51,683 bases of DNA from an uncultured Alphaproteobacteria bacterium (GCA_902533625.1 CACAMI010000011.1:1-51683), one strand, 5' to 3'; shown: positions 33,410-42,572, counted from the first letter of the stretch. Numbers and translations are program-made. Notes: generated by a model not told the origin, from the letters alone.

Positions 33410-34067
33410 GCCTATTTTCAGCTTCAAATAATTTCCCTTTCTGCTCATTTTTTACCTTTCGATGAAGTTTGGCAGCAAAAATTATTACTGCAATTAGAAA
33501 AAGGGCGAAGTATAATGTGTTTGCATTCGTTAAGTAATTGTATAGGCAGTGAATTCCTGTTGGAACAATAAGGCTCTTTATTAGGCTGCTTTTTTCTGGT
33601 CTAAAATAATACAAACCAAAATAATAGCCCATTATAATTCCGCAGCAGGCATGAAGAGGAATTGCAGTGAAAGCTCTAATAAAAGCAATAATTATCGACG
33701 GAATTTCCTGATTGGATAGGAAGACATATTCGATATTTTCTAGAGTTGCAAAACCTAGAGAAATGAGTGTTCCATAGACTATTGCATCCATAGGTTCGTC
33801 GAACATTTTTCTCTTTCGTATGAAGAAATATAAAACAGAGAATTTGAGAGGCTCTTCCACCAAACCTGCTATAAACGATAATTTCTCGGGAGTATTAGAA
33901 GAAAAAATAAAATATCCGTTAAGAATTCCTGCAGGGATACAAAGGATATGTCCTAATAAAAAAGTGCTTAGCACAAGGAGTAAGGGTTCTTTATACCTGT
34001 CCGAAAAGTATATGTAGCCCAAAATTAAAAAGGAAGGTGAGAAGGTGATAATATAAACTAATTCCAT
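33399..34067 (-). CDS. PrsW-family intramembrane metalloprotease
   Basis: A multi-spanning membrane protein of 222 residues in the PrsW family, part of the CPBP-like intramembrane protease group that cleaves membrane-bound regulators such as anti-sigma factors. Conserved features are Glu71-Glu72 in VEEPLK, Glu110 in FATLENIEYVF, His139 in PLHACCGIIMGYYFG and His173 in GIHCLYNY. The ribosome binding site is weak. It converges on the amine oxidase gene with an 11-base overlap of coding ends and is divergent from the orphan ABC ATPase. Its substrate is unknown. Confidence 0.85.
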   Translation of the reverse strand: MELVYIITFSPSFLILGYIYFSDRYKEPLLLVLSTFLLGHILCIPAGILNGYFIFSSNTPEKLSFIAGLVEEPLKFSVLYFFIRKRKMFDEPMDAIVYGTLISLGFATLENIEYVFLSNQEIPSIIIAFIRAFTAIPLHACCGIIMGYYFGLYYFRPEKSSLIKSLIVPTGIHCLYNYLTNANTLYFALFLIAVIIFAAKLHRKVKNEQKGKLFEAENRLRN

Positions 34068-34206
34068 TACATATCTTTTCTTAAATTAGGAATATATATT
34101 GCTAGTTCGACAGGAAAGTAATTCTTTGGTTAATTTAGAAAGGTAAAACGAATTTGACAACAGCAACTAATTACTTTTAGGGTTGTTTTTTAACGAAAGG
34201 ACTAAA

Positions 34207-36024
34207 ATGCTTGATGAGCCTCTGGTAAAAGTTGAAAATCTTCAAGTTGAATTTCAGACTAAAGGTGGAATGGTCTTGGGTGTTGAAGACCTTTCTTTTC
34301 ATATTAATCCTGGCGAGACAGTTTGTGTTGTAGGTGAATCTGGTTCTGGAAAATCTGTTTCGTCTCTTTCCTTGATGAGACTTGTGGAGTTTGGAGGAGG
34401 AAAGATTTCCAATGGATCAATTCTGTTTAATAAGGGTGAGAGACTAACTGACCTTTCTGCTGAAGACCAAAAAGTAATGCGATCCATACGTGGAAATGAA
34501 ATTGGCATGGTATTTCAAGAGCCTATGACAGCCCTTAACCCTGTTTTCACTATTGAAAGGCAATTAACCGAAGGTTTGAGGCTACACAAAGGTCTGACTA
34601 AGAAGGAGGCCTTAAAGGAAGCAATATCCCTTCTTAAAAAGGTTAGAATACCTGAGCCTGAAAGAAGAATGAAGCAATATCCGCATGAACTTTCTGGAGG
34701 AATGAGGCAGCGCGTAGTAATCGCTATGGCTCTTGCTTGTGAGCCAAGGCTTTTAATTGCAGATGAGCCTACAACAGCACTGGACGTCACTATTCAAGCT
34801 GAGATACTTGCCTTGTTAAATAGATTAAAGGAGGAAACAGGCGCAGCGATAATGTTTATTACACATGATATGGCAGTGGTTGCACAAATAGCAGACAGGG
34901 TTGTTGTAATGTATCGAGGTAAGAAAGTAGAGGAAGGCACTGTCTTTGACATTTTTGAAAACCCTAAAGAGAATTATACAAAAACTCTTCTGGCCTCAGT
35001 GCCTAAATTAGGTGAAATGAATGATAAAAAGTATCCGGAACCAATGCCTCTTGTCGGTGTTGAGGGTCAGAAAATACAACCTATACCAGGGACTGAAGAA
35101 AAACTTCTTGAGGTAAGTAATTTAGTCACCAGATTTCCGGTCAAAGGGGGTATTCTTAGAAGAACTGTGGCAAATGTTCATGCCGTTGAGGATGTCTCGT
35201 TTACAATAAATAAGGGACAAACATTCTCACTCGTTGGCGAGTCCGGGTGTGGAAAATCTACCGTTGGAAGATCTATTTTGCGGTTAGAAGATGCAAGATC
35301 TGGAAGCATCTTGATTAATCAAACTAATATTCTGAACTTAGATAATAAGGAAATGCAAAAAGCACGTGTTGATATGCAGATGGTATTTCAGGATCCTTTT
35401 GGATCATTGAACCCTGTCATGCAGTTATTCGATCAAGTTGCGGAACCAATGCTTAATTATAAAACATTGGAAAAAAGTGACCTAAAAAAGCGTGTTGATA
35501 TGCTATTTGACAGAGTAGAACTCCCTAAGTCATTTTTACGAAGGTATCCGCATGAGTTGTCTGGAGGGCAGCGTCAGAGGGTTGCTATCGCTAGAGCTTT
35601 AGCTTTGAATCCAAAGTTAGTCATCTTAGATGAGGCTGTATCAGCGTTAGATGTATCGGTTCAGGCCAGTGTTTTAAATTTATTGCTAGAACTTCAGGCT
35701 GATTTGAATCTTTCTTATTTGTTTATAAGCCATGATATGGCTGTTGTCGAAAGGGTCAGTCATTATGTAGGAGTTATGTACCTTGGACGCATCGTGGAAT
35801 ATGGAAAAAGGAGTAGGGTTTTTAAGAATCCTCAACATGCCTATACGAAAGCCCTTTTGAAGGCTGTGCCGATTGCAGATCCTAGAAAAAGAAAGGATGA
35901 AAGTGACCTAAACTTTAAACCTATATCCTCTCCTATACATGAAGTTGGTTATGAAGCCTCTCCGTCTGAGTACAAAATGGTTGAGGAAGGGCATTACATG
36001 TTAACAACTAACATCGGATATTAA
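34207..36024 (+). CDS. Fused double ATPase of a peptide-type ABC transporter (DppDF/GsiA-like), orphan
   Basis: A second fused pair of ABC ATPase domains, 605 residues from the ATG at 34207 (AAGG just upstream; an in-frame TTG at 34183 has no ribosome binding site). Domain 1 has Walker A GESGSGKS at 43-50 and signature LSGGMRQR. Domain 2 has Walker A GESGCGKST and signature LSGGQRQR. Both are followed by the oligopeptide-type C-terminal segment (ENPKENYTKTLLASVP; KNPQHAYTKALLKAVP). It is better preserved than the ATPase at 1203. No permease or binding-protein gene lies nearby, so its partners must be elsewhere on the genome. Confidence 0.93.
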   Translation: MLDEPLVKVENLQVEFQTKGGMVLGVEDLSFHINPGETVCVVGESGSGKSVSSLSLMRLVEFGGGKISNGSILFNKGERLTDLSAEDQKVMRSIRGNEIGMVFQEPMTALNPVFTIERQLTEGLRLHKGLTKKEALKEAISLLKKVRIPEPERRMKQYPHELSGGMRQRVVIAMALACEPRLLIADEPTTALDVTIQAEILALLNRLKEETGAAIMFITHDMAVVAQIADRVVVMYRGKKVEEGTVFDIFENPKENYTKTLLASVPKLGEMNDKKYPEPMPLVGVEGQKIQPIPGTEEKLLEVSNLVTRFPVKGGILRRTVANVHAVEDVSFTINKGQTFSLVGESGCGKSTVGRSILRLEDARSGSILINQTNILNLDNKEMQKARVDMQMVFQDPFGSLNPVMQLFDQVAEPMLNYKTLEKSDLKKRVDMLFDRVELPKSFLRRYPHELSGGQRQRVAIARALALNPKLVILDEAVSALDVSVQASVLNLLLELQADLNLSYLFISHDMAVVERVSHYVGVMYLGRIVEYGKRSRVFKNPQHAYTKALLKAVPIADPRKRKDESDLNFKPISSPIHEVGYEASPSEYKMVEEGHYMLTTNIGY

Positions 36025-36065
36025 TTAAATTAAGTTTTTTAAATAATATATTGATTTATAAAATT

Positions 36066-36752
36066 TTATTTACAGCCAAACCAATAGTGCCATCTAGTAT
36101 ATAAGCCAGCCTTATTATCAAAATGAAAATGGTCTTTGTGTAAGCTATTACTGTCGGGTGTAAGGACGTTTGTGAAATATTTGCATGCTAATTTAGCCGC
36201 CTTTCGAAGTTTTTCTCCTTTTGCTCCACTATCATTCCAATGATCTTTTAAGACGGAATCATCTAGTTTTGATATATCGATTGCTTTTCCAAAAGAATGC
36301 TCACTTAACTTTTGAGAGTTGCGGATTTTTCTACAATTATAAGAGCCAATATGTTCGACAGATTTCGCGCCCAATTCATTGAGCCATCTTGATAGCTGTA
36401 CAGCAGTAATGCAGCTCGTAATAACGGGCGATGTAAGTTTAGATTTAATAGTTCCTGAGAATTTGACGGCATCGACTATTTGGCACACCTCATTGTCACT
36501 ATAATTTCTGTTACCTAAGTATTTATACTTAGCATTCACTTCTTCAAGAAGCTTAACACAGACATTTTTATTGGTAGCCTCACTTATGGTGCGAAGATGA
36601 TAAAGCGGACTTGAAAAATGTTCATTGAAAACTTCAGAAAATCTCTTATACCCTAAAATTGTAGAAAAAATGAGAGTTATGGTTGTAAGAAAAGCTATAA
36701 ATATAACCAATTTTTTGGTCCAGTTCGATAGCTTGCCTTTTGTTTGGGTCAT
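36066..36752 (-). CDS. Extensin-like C-terminal family protein (putative peptidoglycan-related)
   Basis: A membrane-anchored periplasmic protein of 228 residues. A single hydrophobic helix at about 14-34 is followed by an extensin-like-C domain, a family linked to the M15/D,D-peptidase fold. Characteristic elements are SYNCRKIRNSQKLSEHSFGKAIDIS, given here as SYNCRK and LSEHSFGKAIDI, and the closing LHKDHFHFD with its metal-type histidines. Several cysteines probably form disulfides. It converges with the ABC ATPase gene. No ribosome binding site is evident. A role in cell-wall remodelling is likely from the fold but unproven. Confidence 0.8.
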   Translation of the reverse strand: MTQTKGKLSNWTKKLVIFIAFLTTITLIFSTILGYKRFSEVFNEHFSSPLYHLRTISEATNKNVCVKLLEEVNAKYKYLGNRNYSDNEVCQIVDAVKFSGTIKSKLTSPVITSCITAVQLSRWLNELGAKSVEHIGSYNCRKIRNSQKLSEHSFGKAIDISKLDDSVLKDHWNDSGAKGEKLRKAAKLACKYFTNVLTPDSNSLHKDHFHFDNKAGLYTRWHYWFGCK

Positions 36753-36835
36753 AAGGTTTTAATGGTATAAATTTATGGCAAAGACTGCAAAAGAAATATA
36801 TGTAATTGACTCATTAATGAATGATAGGAGTTTTT

Positions 36836-38260
36836 GTGAAAAATTTAAATAAGTTTTATATTAATGGTTCTTGGGTAGATCCAATATCACACGATTTACT
36901 TCCTCTTATAAACCCCTCTAGCGAGGAAATCATTGGCAATGTATCTCTCGGAAATCAGGCAGATGTAGACAAAGCTGTATCCGCAGCTAACGATGCATTC
37001 AAGGCTTTTTCTGAGACCTCAAAGTTAAACCGCTTAGATTTGTTGAAAAAGCTTAGGTCAATTACTAGTCGGCGGATTGATGAGCTGGCAGAGGCTATAT
37101 CAATTGAAATGGGTGCTCCGATGACTATGGCAAGGGAAGCTCAGGCTGATGCAGCTATTGGGCACCTTGATGGTTTTATTGAGGCTTTAACCAATATGAG
37201 TTTTCGTGACCAATTATCTAATGGGGACGTTCTCGTTAAAGAGCCTATTGGCGTTTGCGGATTGATAACGCCATGGAATTGGCCAATTAATCAGATTACG
37301 TTAAAAGTTCTTCCTGCCCTTGCTACAGGATGTACTTGTATTTTAAAGCCGTCTGAACATACTCCTTTATCATCCTTATTATACGCTGAGTTTATCCATG
37401 AGTCTGGATATCCTGAAGGTGTATTTAACCTAGTTAATGGCACTGGTTCAGAAGTGGGTTCTGCTCTTTCGACACACCAGAACATTCAAATGATATCATT
37501 CACCGGGTCAACCAGAGCAGGTAAGGAAGTAACCAGAGATGCTGCAGATACAATAAAGCGAGTAACTTTAGAGCTTGGAGGAAAGTCAGCAAATATTATT
37601 TTTGAAGACTGTGATTTGGAATCTAGTATTAAGCAATCTGTAAGTGAGTGCATGTTTAATACTGGTCAATCGTGTGACGCTCCAACAAGAATGCTTGTTC
37701 AGAGAAGTATTTATCGTGAATCAATAGCTTTGCTTAAAAAATATGGATCTGAAATTGAAGTTGGAGACCCAATTAATGAAGGTGAGCATATAGGTCCATT
37801 ATTTGATAAAATTCAATTTGATCGTGTGCAAAATATGATAGAAGCTGGAATAGAAGAGGGTGCTGAAATATTAATCGGTGGGTTAGGAAAGCCTAACGGA
37901 TTTTCAAAAGGTTGGTATGTAAAACCCACTATATTTAAGGATGTTTCAAACCAAATGAGAGTTGCGAGAGAGGAAATATTTGGACCAGTTTTGGTGGTGA
38001 TACCTTTCGATACAGAAGAAGATGCTATTGAAATTGCCAATGATACGCCTTACGGCCTAGCAGCTTATTTATGTTCAGGAGATACTGAGCGTGCAACACG
38101 GGTCGCTGCAAAGTTAAAGGCTGGAGCGGTTCACATCAATGGAGGAGGCTTTAATTATGGATCGCCTTTTGGTGGCTATAAACAATCTGGGAATGGAAGA
38201 GAAGGTGGAGTCTTAGGCCTGGAGGACTATTTAGAGACTAAAACATTGCATTGGGGTTAA
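36836..38260 (+). CDS. NAD(P)-dependent aldehyde dehydrogenase
   Basis: Oxidises an aldehyde to the acid. From the GTG at 36836, which has AGGAG five bases upstream, it has 474 residues; an ATG at 36821 is in frame but that AGGAG would then lie inside the coding region. Catalytic residues: Asn148 in PWNWP, Lys171 in ILKPSE, Glu246 in LELGGKSA and Cys280 in GQSCDAPTR. The whole chain is standard length. The flanking genes do not form an obvious pathway. In ectoine degradation DoeC, an aldehyde dehydrogenase, oxidises aspartate semialdehyde; this gene is 8 kb from the nearest eut-like gene, so that assignment is only a possibility. Betaine-aldehyde or other aldehydes are alternatives. Confidence 0.92.
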   Translation: MKNLNKFYINGSWVDPISHDLLPLINPSSEEIIGNVSLGNQADVDKAVSAANDAFKAFSETSKLNRLDLLKKLRSITSRRIDELAEAISIEMGAPMTMAREAQADAAIGHLDGFIEALTNMSFRDQLSNGDVLVKEPIGVCGLITPWNWPINQITLKVLPALATGCTCILKPSEHTPLSSLLYAEFIHESGYPEGVFNLVNGTGSEVGSALSTHQNIQMISFTGSTRAGKEVTRDAADTIKRVTLELGGKSANIIFEDCDLESSIKQSVSECMFNTGQSCDAPTRMLVQRSIYRESIALLKKYGSEIEVGDPINEGEHIGPLFDKIQFDRVQNMIEAGIEEGAEILIGGLGKPNGFSKGWYVKPTIFKDVSNQMRVAREEIFGPVLVVIPFDTEEDAIEIANDTPYGLAAYLCSGDTERATRVAAKLKAGAVHINGGGFNYGSPFGGYKQSGNGREGGVLGLEDYLETKTLHWG

Positions 38261-38280
38261 TATACTCATAATATTTGTTT

Positions 38281-38967
38281 GTGAAGTCTTTATTGAAAAA
38301 TTCAAAGATCTGGTTTTTTCGAGTAATATCTATTTTTGCGCTGAGTTTAATTCTTTTTGGTTGTCAGATAAATTTTAATGCTGATTTGTACTCGTCTGAC
38401 CTAATTTCGTTGGGGAACCATTCTGAAGAGCAGAGTGTAACTTTGCCTATGACGATTGAATTTCAAGTGGCGAGCTGTGATGACTTGAGCACACAAAACC
38501 GTATCTTTTCAACGTATTTTTCAGAATATGAGTTTATGGGTTGCGATGTTAACAGTGAAGATTTTATGAGTTATGTCGAGGCACGTGTATCAACTTCTGT
38601 CACGAATAGGACAGAAGTTTCTGATCTGGTTGGCTTCCAAGTAGATAAATCAGACGATAATGAATATTTATATGTTTACGTCGCTATAAATGAAAATTCT
38701 TTTGAAGAGTTAAAGGAGTACATTTATAATGAAACATTTCAGGAGCTTTCACTTTCGGATAGTAAATTTTCTGTAAATTTCATTAATGATTCCGGTGATA
38801 CAACGGTCTGGATTCAATCTAGTTTTGTAGACCAAAAACCCATAGTTTATCAAACTGATTTTAAAATTAAGAAACGTGATAAGATAAATATTCAACTTTC
38901 TGATGTTGTTAAGTCGCATCTTGAAGACAACTCTTGGGCACCATTGCTTATAATTGCAAATGAATAA
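38281..38967 (+). CDS. Unknown lipoprotein
   Basis: I do not recognise this protein. From the GTG at 38281 it has 228 residues. The N-terminus is basic then hydrophobic and ends in a lipobox LILFGC with Cys28, so it should be lipidated and membrane anchored. The mature part is acidic, rich in Ser, Asp and Glu, with a predicted mix of beta strands, and has two further cysteines near residues 66 and 87 (SCDDLS; GCDVN). It begins 20 bases after the aldehyde dehydrogenase and has no strong ribosome binding site, so it may depend on coupling. No metabolic link can be made. Confidence 0.7.
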   Translation: MKSLLKNSKIWFFRVISIFALSLILFGCQINFNADLYSSDLISLGNHSEEQSVTLPMTIEFQVASCDDLSTQNRIFSTYFSEYEFMGCDVNSEDFMSYVEARVSTSVTNRTEVSDLVGFQVDKSDDNEYLYVYVAINENSFEELKEYIYNETFQELSLSDSKFSVNFINDSGDTTVWIQSSFVDQKPIVYQTDFKIKKRDKINIQLSDVVKSHLEDNSWAPLLIIANE

Positions 38968-39123
38968 GCAGAAATCGTTACTTAGAGATTTATTTAGAAT
39001 AAGATTTTAAAATTTCATTAACATTGTTAAGCTTGGTCCTTAGAGAATAGTTTTAAAAAATAATTAGAAATTTTGTAGTTTGAAAATATTTAGGAGCTTG
39101 TTCTGGATCCTTTATCTGAAAGA

Positions 39124-40242
39124 TTGAAATATAAAACTCTTGATAGTTTTACTTATATGAATCAGGCCTCTTTAGGTTTGATTGATAAGGATTCAGTTCA
39201 GAAAATGGTAGATTTTTTAAAGAATTATGGACAGCATGGCAATGCCCTTATTTCAGATATTGAAGAAATTGAGCTTCTATCACCTATTAAAAAGAAAGCA
39301 GCTGAATTGTTTAGCTGCAAGCCCCATAATATAGCCATTTTATCAAGTGCAAGTGAATTTTTAAGTCAGATTCCTTATCTGTTAAGGAGATCCAATGGAG
39401 GAACCATAATACTGGTCGATTCCGATTTTCCATCACTAATTCGACCATGGTATGGCGCAAAAAAAAATGGAAAAAATTTTCAGATAAAATTTGCCAAGGA
39501 TGACCGTAATTCAAGCTTAACAGAAGAAATAATTAAACTTGTTGATAGTAAAACTGCCGCGGTCGTTGTGAGTCATGTCCAGTTTTCAACTGGAACACGT
39601 GTAGATATTAAGCGTGTAAAGAAAGCTGTGGAACAAGTGGGAGCTTTATTTATTTTGGATATTACTCAGTCAGCTGGTGTTCTTTCTTTTAATAACCAAC
39701 CTTTTGCCGCAGACGCCTTGGTCTCCAGTGGATATAAATGGCTTGGTGGGCATGGGGGAATAGCTTTGGCTATATTGTCAGAAAAATTTCTTGAATTTGA
39801 TCCGTTAGCCACTGGTTGGATGAGTGATCCAGAGCCATTTATTATGGATACAGAAAATCTTAATTTCTCTCTATCAGCTTCAAAATACACCCAATCAACT
39901 ATATCGTATATGACTGTTAAAGGCCTAGAGTCTAGTTTTGACCAAATTCTCAATTTAACTACTGAAGCAATTTCAACTCATGCCAAAGCTATGGCTAATA
40001 TTCTATTTGAAAGTATTGAAAAAAGCGGTTGGTTTCTTTTTCGATCCATAAATGATTATGAAAGTAGCCCCCATATTTTAACTCTTGCAAAAAAGAATTC
40101 TGACGTAACACACATTTATGAAAATTTGAGAAGTGAGGGAATAATAACGAGTTTACGTAATGGCCGTATTCGTATTTCAATTGCTCACTATAACTCCGCA
40201 AATGATTTAGACAAACTGTCAGGTATTGTTGCTAAGGGTTAA
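39124..40242 (+). CDS. Class V PLP aminotransferase / cysteine desulfurase-like enzyme
   Basis: A PLP enzyme related to isopenicillin-N epimerase, kynureninase and NifS. In 372 residues, Asp179 (FILDITQSAG) binds the pyridine nitrogen, His151 (SHVQFSTG) stacks on the cofactor and Lys205 (SSGYKWLGG) forms the Schiff base. No catalytic Cys loop of a true desulfurase is evident. I give the TTG at 39124 as start, but it has no ribosome binding site. A CTG at 39103, six bases after AGGAG, would add seven residues and looks better placed. The gene is preceded by 156 bases with nothing else visible, and its end overlaps the convergent pcs gene by 11 bases. Reaction unknown; epimerase, lyase or transaminase are all possible. 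Confidence 0.83.
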   Translation: MKYKTLDSFTYMNQASLGLIDKDSVQKMVDFLKNYGQHGNALISDIEEIELLSPIKKKAAELFSCKPHNIAILSSASEFLSQIPYLLRRSNGGTIILVDSDFPSLIRPWYGAKKNGKNFQIKFAKDDRNSSLTEEIIKLVDSKTAAVVVSHVQFSTGTRVDIKRVKKAVEQVGALFILDITQSAGVLSFNNQPFAADALVSSGYKWLGGHGGIALAILSEKFLEFDPLATGWMSDPEPFIMDTENLNFSLSASKYTQSTISYMTVKGLESSFDQILNLTTEAISTHAKAMANILFESIEKSGWFLFRSINDYESSPHILTLAKKNSDVTHIYENLRSEGIITSLRNGRIRISIAHYNSANDLDKLSGIVAKG

Positions 40243-40933
40243 TTTCCTTTGGGAAAATTTGTTGAGCTATTCCTGCCATTAATAGGTAAAGGCTCGAGAT
40301 AATTAAGGCCATCTTAACTAATGTGCCTATTTCAAAATTCTGCCAAGCGCAAATACCAGCCAGAATTGTCCATAGAATTGAAATGGGAAGACTGATTTTT
40401 CTCCATCTTTCAGTTCGTACAGGATGAATAAATTTAAGATTCGTGAACATGCTGATTGCAAGTAAAACTACTACCATAAGGATGATTTGCCAATTTGGCT
40501 TGGTTGCAAGAAGCACAAGAACAAGCATATTCCAACACCCAGGAAAGCCTGCAAAACTATTATCTAATGTTTTCATTCGGGTATCGGCAAAATATAAAGC
40601 TGAACAAAAGGCTATAACGATGATGCAAACCCACCCAGACCACCCGTTAAGTAATCCACTAACAAATAATGCATAGGCCGGTATAAAAACATAGGTAAGA
40701 TAGTCAATAATTAAATCCAATAATACACCATCATATTCGGGCGCATTTTCCTTTACGTTGTAATATCTAGCTAGTGGCCCATCAAAACCGTCGACGATAA
40801 ATGCGAGGGTTAAGTACAGAAACATTAAATCCCATCTTTCGTTCACGGCAGACAGCATTGCTAATATGGCCAATATAGCACCTATTGCAGTAAAATAATG
40901 TACTAATAATGCTTTTTTTCTTAGAGTGAACAT
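40232..40933 (-). CDS. pcs: Phosphatidylcholine synthase
   Basis: An integral membrane CDP-alcohol phosphatidyltransferase that condenses CDP-diacylglycerol with choline to form phosphatidylcholine, a route found in many alphaproteobacteria that take up choline. Its 233 residues have about eight helices. The active-site motif is Asp51-Gly52, Ala55-Arg56, Gly69, Asp73, Asp77 within FIVDGFDGPLAR and YDGVLLDLIIDY, with the longer spacing characteristic of Pcs rather than PgsA or PssA. The following YVFIPAYAL is also Pcs-like. The start has no clear ribosome binding site. A palindrome lies 16 bases upstream. Its 3' end overlaps the class V aminotransferase gene. Confidence 0.88.
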   Translation of the reverse strand: MFTLRKKALLVHYFTAIGAILAILAMLSAVNERWDLMFLYLTLAFIVDGFDGPLARYYNVKENAPEYDGVLLDLIIDYLTYVFIPAYALFVSGLLNGWSGWVCIIVIAFCSALYFADTRMKTLDNSFAGFPGCWNMLVLVLLATKPNWQIILMVVVLLAISMFTNLKFIHPVRTERWRKISLPISILWTILAGICAWQNFEIGTLVKMALIISSLYLLMAGIAQQIFPKEINP

Positions 40934-40948
40934 GGTGTCATTATAATC

Positions 40949-40965
40949 GTTAACTACTAGTTAAC
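40949..40965. repeat. Palindrome upstream of pcs
   Basis: GTTAACTA-C-TAGTTAAC, an 8-bp perfect inverted repeat 16 bases before the pcs start. It could be an operator for pcs. On the plus strand it is followed at once by seven T, and a second hairpin with eight T (CCTT-TTGA-AAGG, 40977-40996) follows, so the pair could also end plus-strand transcription before the amidohydrolase gene. Confidence 0.4.
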
Positions 40966-41044
40966 TTTTTTTATAGCCTTTTGAAAGGTTTTTTTTACTT
41001 GATTTGCCCTAGCTAGAAGAATTCTTAAGTGATAATATTAAACT

Positions 41045-42076
41045 ATGGAAAATGGTAGAATTTGGATATCTGAATTGGCTGCACGAGATAATTGGCTAAG
41101 TCTGCGAAAAGAGGAAATAATTTGGCCTGAACTTCCTATAGTGGACCCACATCACCATTTATGGAAAAGGCAGAATAACTCGTATCAAATGGCTGAGTTA
41201 ATTTCTGATATCTGCTCCGGACATAATGTAAAAAAAACTGTATACGTTGAATGTGGAGCCTTCTACCGAGATTCGGGGCCAGGCTACTTGCGATCACTTG
41301 GTGAAGTTGAATATGTTCAAAGTATTATAAATACTCAAGAAGATGACGATGTAGCTGGCAGTGGCAGATTTTGCATTAGTGGGATTGTTTCAAAGATTGA
41401 CTTAAGATTGCCAAATTTGAATGCTATAGTCAGGGATCATATTGCTAAATCAAGTGGCAATTTAAAGGGCATTAGGCATTCAGCCGCTTTTGCTGAAGAT
41501 TCCCTCCCTTACTCTATACCTGGTCATGGACCTTCCGGTTTATATTTGGATGCCGATTATCAAAGTGGTGCAAGGAAATTGGGTGAGTTGAATTTAGCTT
41601 TGGATTGTTGGCATTACTTTTCACAAAGTGCAGAATTTATTAAGTTTCTCAAGGAGGTTCCTAATACCAAAATAGTCTTAAACCATTTGGGAATGCCTGT
41701 AGGAATAGGCAGTAGTCGTTATAAAGGTAGATTGTTTGAAGATTGGAAACTTGCCATAGAAAAAATTTCGGGCTTCAGTAATGTTTTCGTTAAGCTTGGG
41801 GGTGTTGCTATGGTTGACATGGGTTGGGGCTTTCATAATAGAGCCGAACCAATCGGTTCAGATGAGTATGCAGATCTAATTAAGCCGCTGATAATACATG
41901 CTATTGATACATTTGGGCCTGATAGATGTATGTTTGAAAGCAATTTTCCGGTAGATAGAGTTTCTTTAGGGTACAACGTATTATGGAATGCTTTTAAAAT
42001 CATTTGCAATGATTTAGAAGAGAGTACAATTACCGCATTGTTTTCAGGAACAGCAAAGTCCGTTTACCAGCTTTGA
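41045..42076 (+). CDS. Amidohydrolase family 2 (COG3618-type metal-dependent hydrolase)
   Basis: A TIM-barrel metal hydrolase; relatives act on lactones, aromatic acids (decarboxylation) or amides. The 343 residues carry DPHHHLW at 34-40 as the first metal site, LNHLGMP in mid-chain and MFESNFPVD near the end, the pattern of COG3618 proteins such as fucono-lactonase-like enzymes. The start ATG at 41045 has no strong ribosome binding site. It lies alone between pcs and the nuo operon. The substrate is unknown. Confidence 0.85.
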   Translation: MENGRIWISELAARDNWLSLRKEEIIWPELPIVDPHHHLWKRQNNSYQMAELISDICSGHNVKKTVYVECGAFYRDSGPGYLRSLGEVEYVQSIINTQEDDDVAGSGRFCISGIVSKIDLRLPNLNAIVRDHIAKSSGNLKGIRHSAAFAEDSLPYSIPGHGPSGLYLDADYQSGARKLGELNLALDCWHYFSQSAEFIKFLKEVPNTKIVLNHLGMPVGIGSSRYKGRLFEDWKLAIEKISGFSNVFVKLGGVAMVDMGWGFHNRAEPIGSDEYADLIKPLIIHAIDTFGPDRCMFESNFPVDRVSLGYNVLWNAFKIICNDLEESTITALFSGTAKSVYQL

Positions 42077-42148
42077 AATCAGACATTGTTATTTTTTAAA
42101 TCGATCATTACATAATAGAACATCTGTTTAAAATAGTATGTCCATCTG

Positions 42149-42177
42149 TTGACGGAGAATATTTGAAGATGTATAAG
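42149..42177 (+). promoter_or_regulatory. Sigma70-type promoter of the nuo operon
   Basis: TTGACG (42149-42154), a 17-base spacer and TATAAG (42172-42177), close to consensus at both boxes. Transcription should begin about 42184, giving a leader of some 23 bases before nuoA. It is the best promoter match I found in the window and lies in the 130-base gap after the amidohydrolase gene. Confidence 0.7.
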
Positions 42178-42206
42178 CTGAAGTTTAGTAGGTTTGGGGG
42201 AATTAA

Positions 42207-42572
42207 GTGAACGAGTATTTGTTAGACTACCTTCCTGTTCTAATATTTTTGGGTATTGGAATTGGTTTAGGGGTTCTTTTTATCATTGCAGCTATGATAT
42301 TGGCAGTGAAAAATCCTGACCCTGAAAAGGTATCTACGTACGAATGTGGTTTTAATGCTTTTGATGATTCAAGAATGAAATTTGATGTTAGGTTTTATCT
42401 GGTGGCAATACTTTTTATTATTTTTGACTTAGAAATTGCTTTTTTATTTCCGTGGGCTGTTAGTTTTCAAGATATAGGTCTATTTGGGTTTCTTTCAATG
42501 ATTTTTTTCTTATTTGTTCTAGCCGTTGGTTTTGCTTATGAATGGAAAAAGGGAGCACTGGAGTGGAATTAA
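42207..42572 (+). CDS. nuoA: NADH-quinone oxidoreductase subunit A
   Basis: A small membrane subunit of complex I at the junction of the arm that binds quinone. The 121 residues form three helices, with the conserved loop [14 protein letters not shown] between helices 1 and 2 that carries the functionally important Cys. It starts with GTG, six bases after GGGGG. First gene of the nuo operon, directly behind the sigma70 promoter. Confidence 0.95.
   Translation: MNEYLLDYLPVLIFLGIGIGLGVLFIIAAMILAVKNPDPEKVSTYECGFNAFDDSRMKFDVRFYLVAILFIIFDLEIAFLFPWAVSFQDIGLFGFLSMIFFLFVLAVGFAYEWKKGALEWN

Noticed and set aside
39124-40242. Cysteine desulfurase (SufS/IscS)
   Set aside because: The PLP site fits class V, but the catalytic Cys loop is not seen and there are no suf or isc neighbours.
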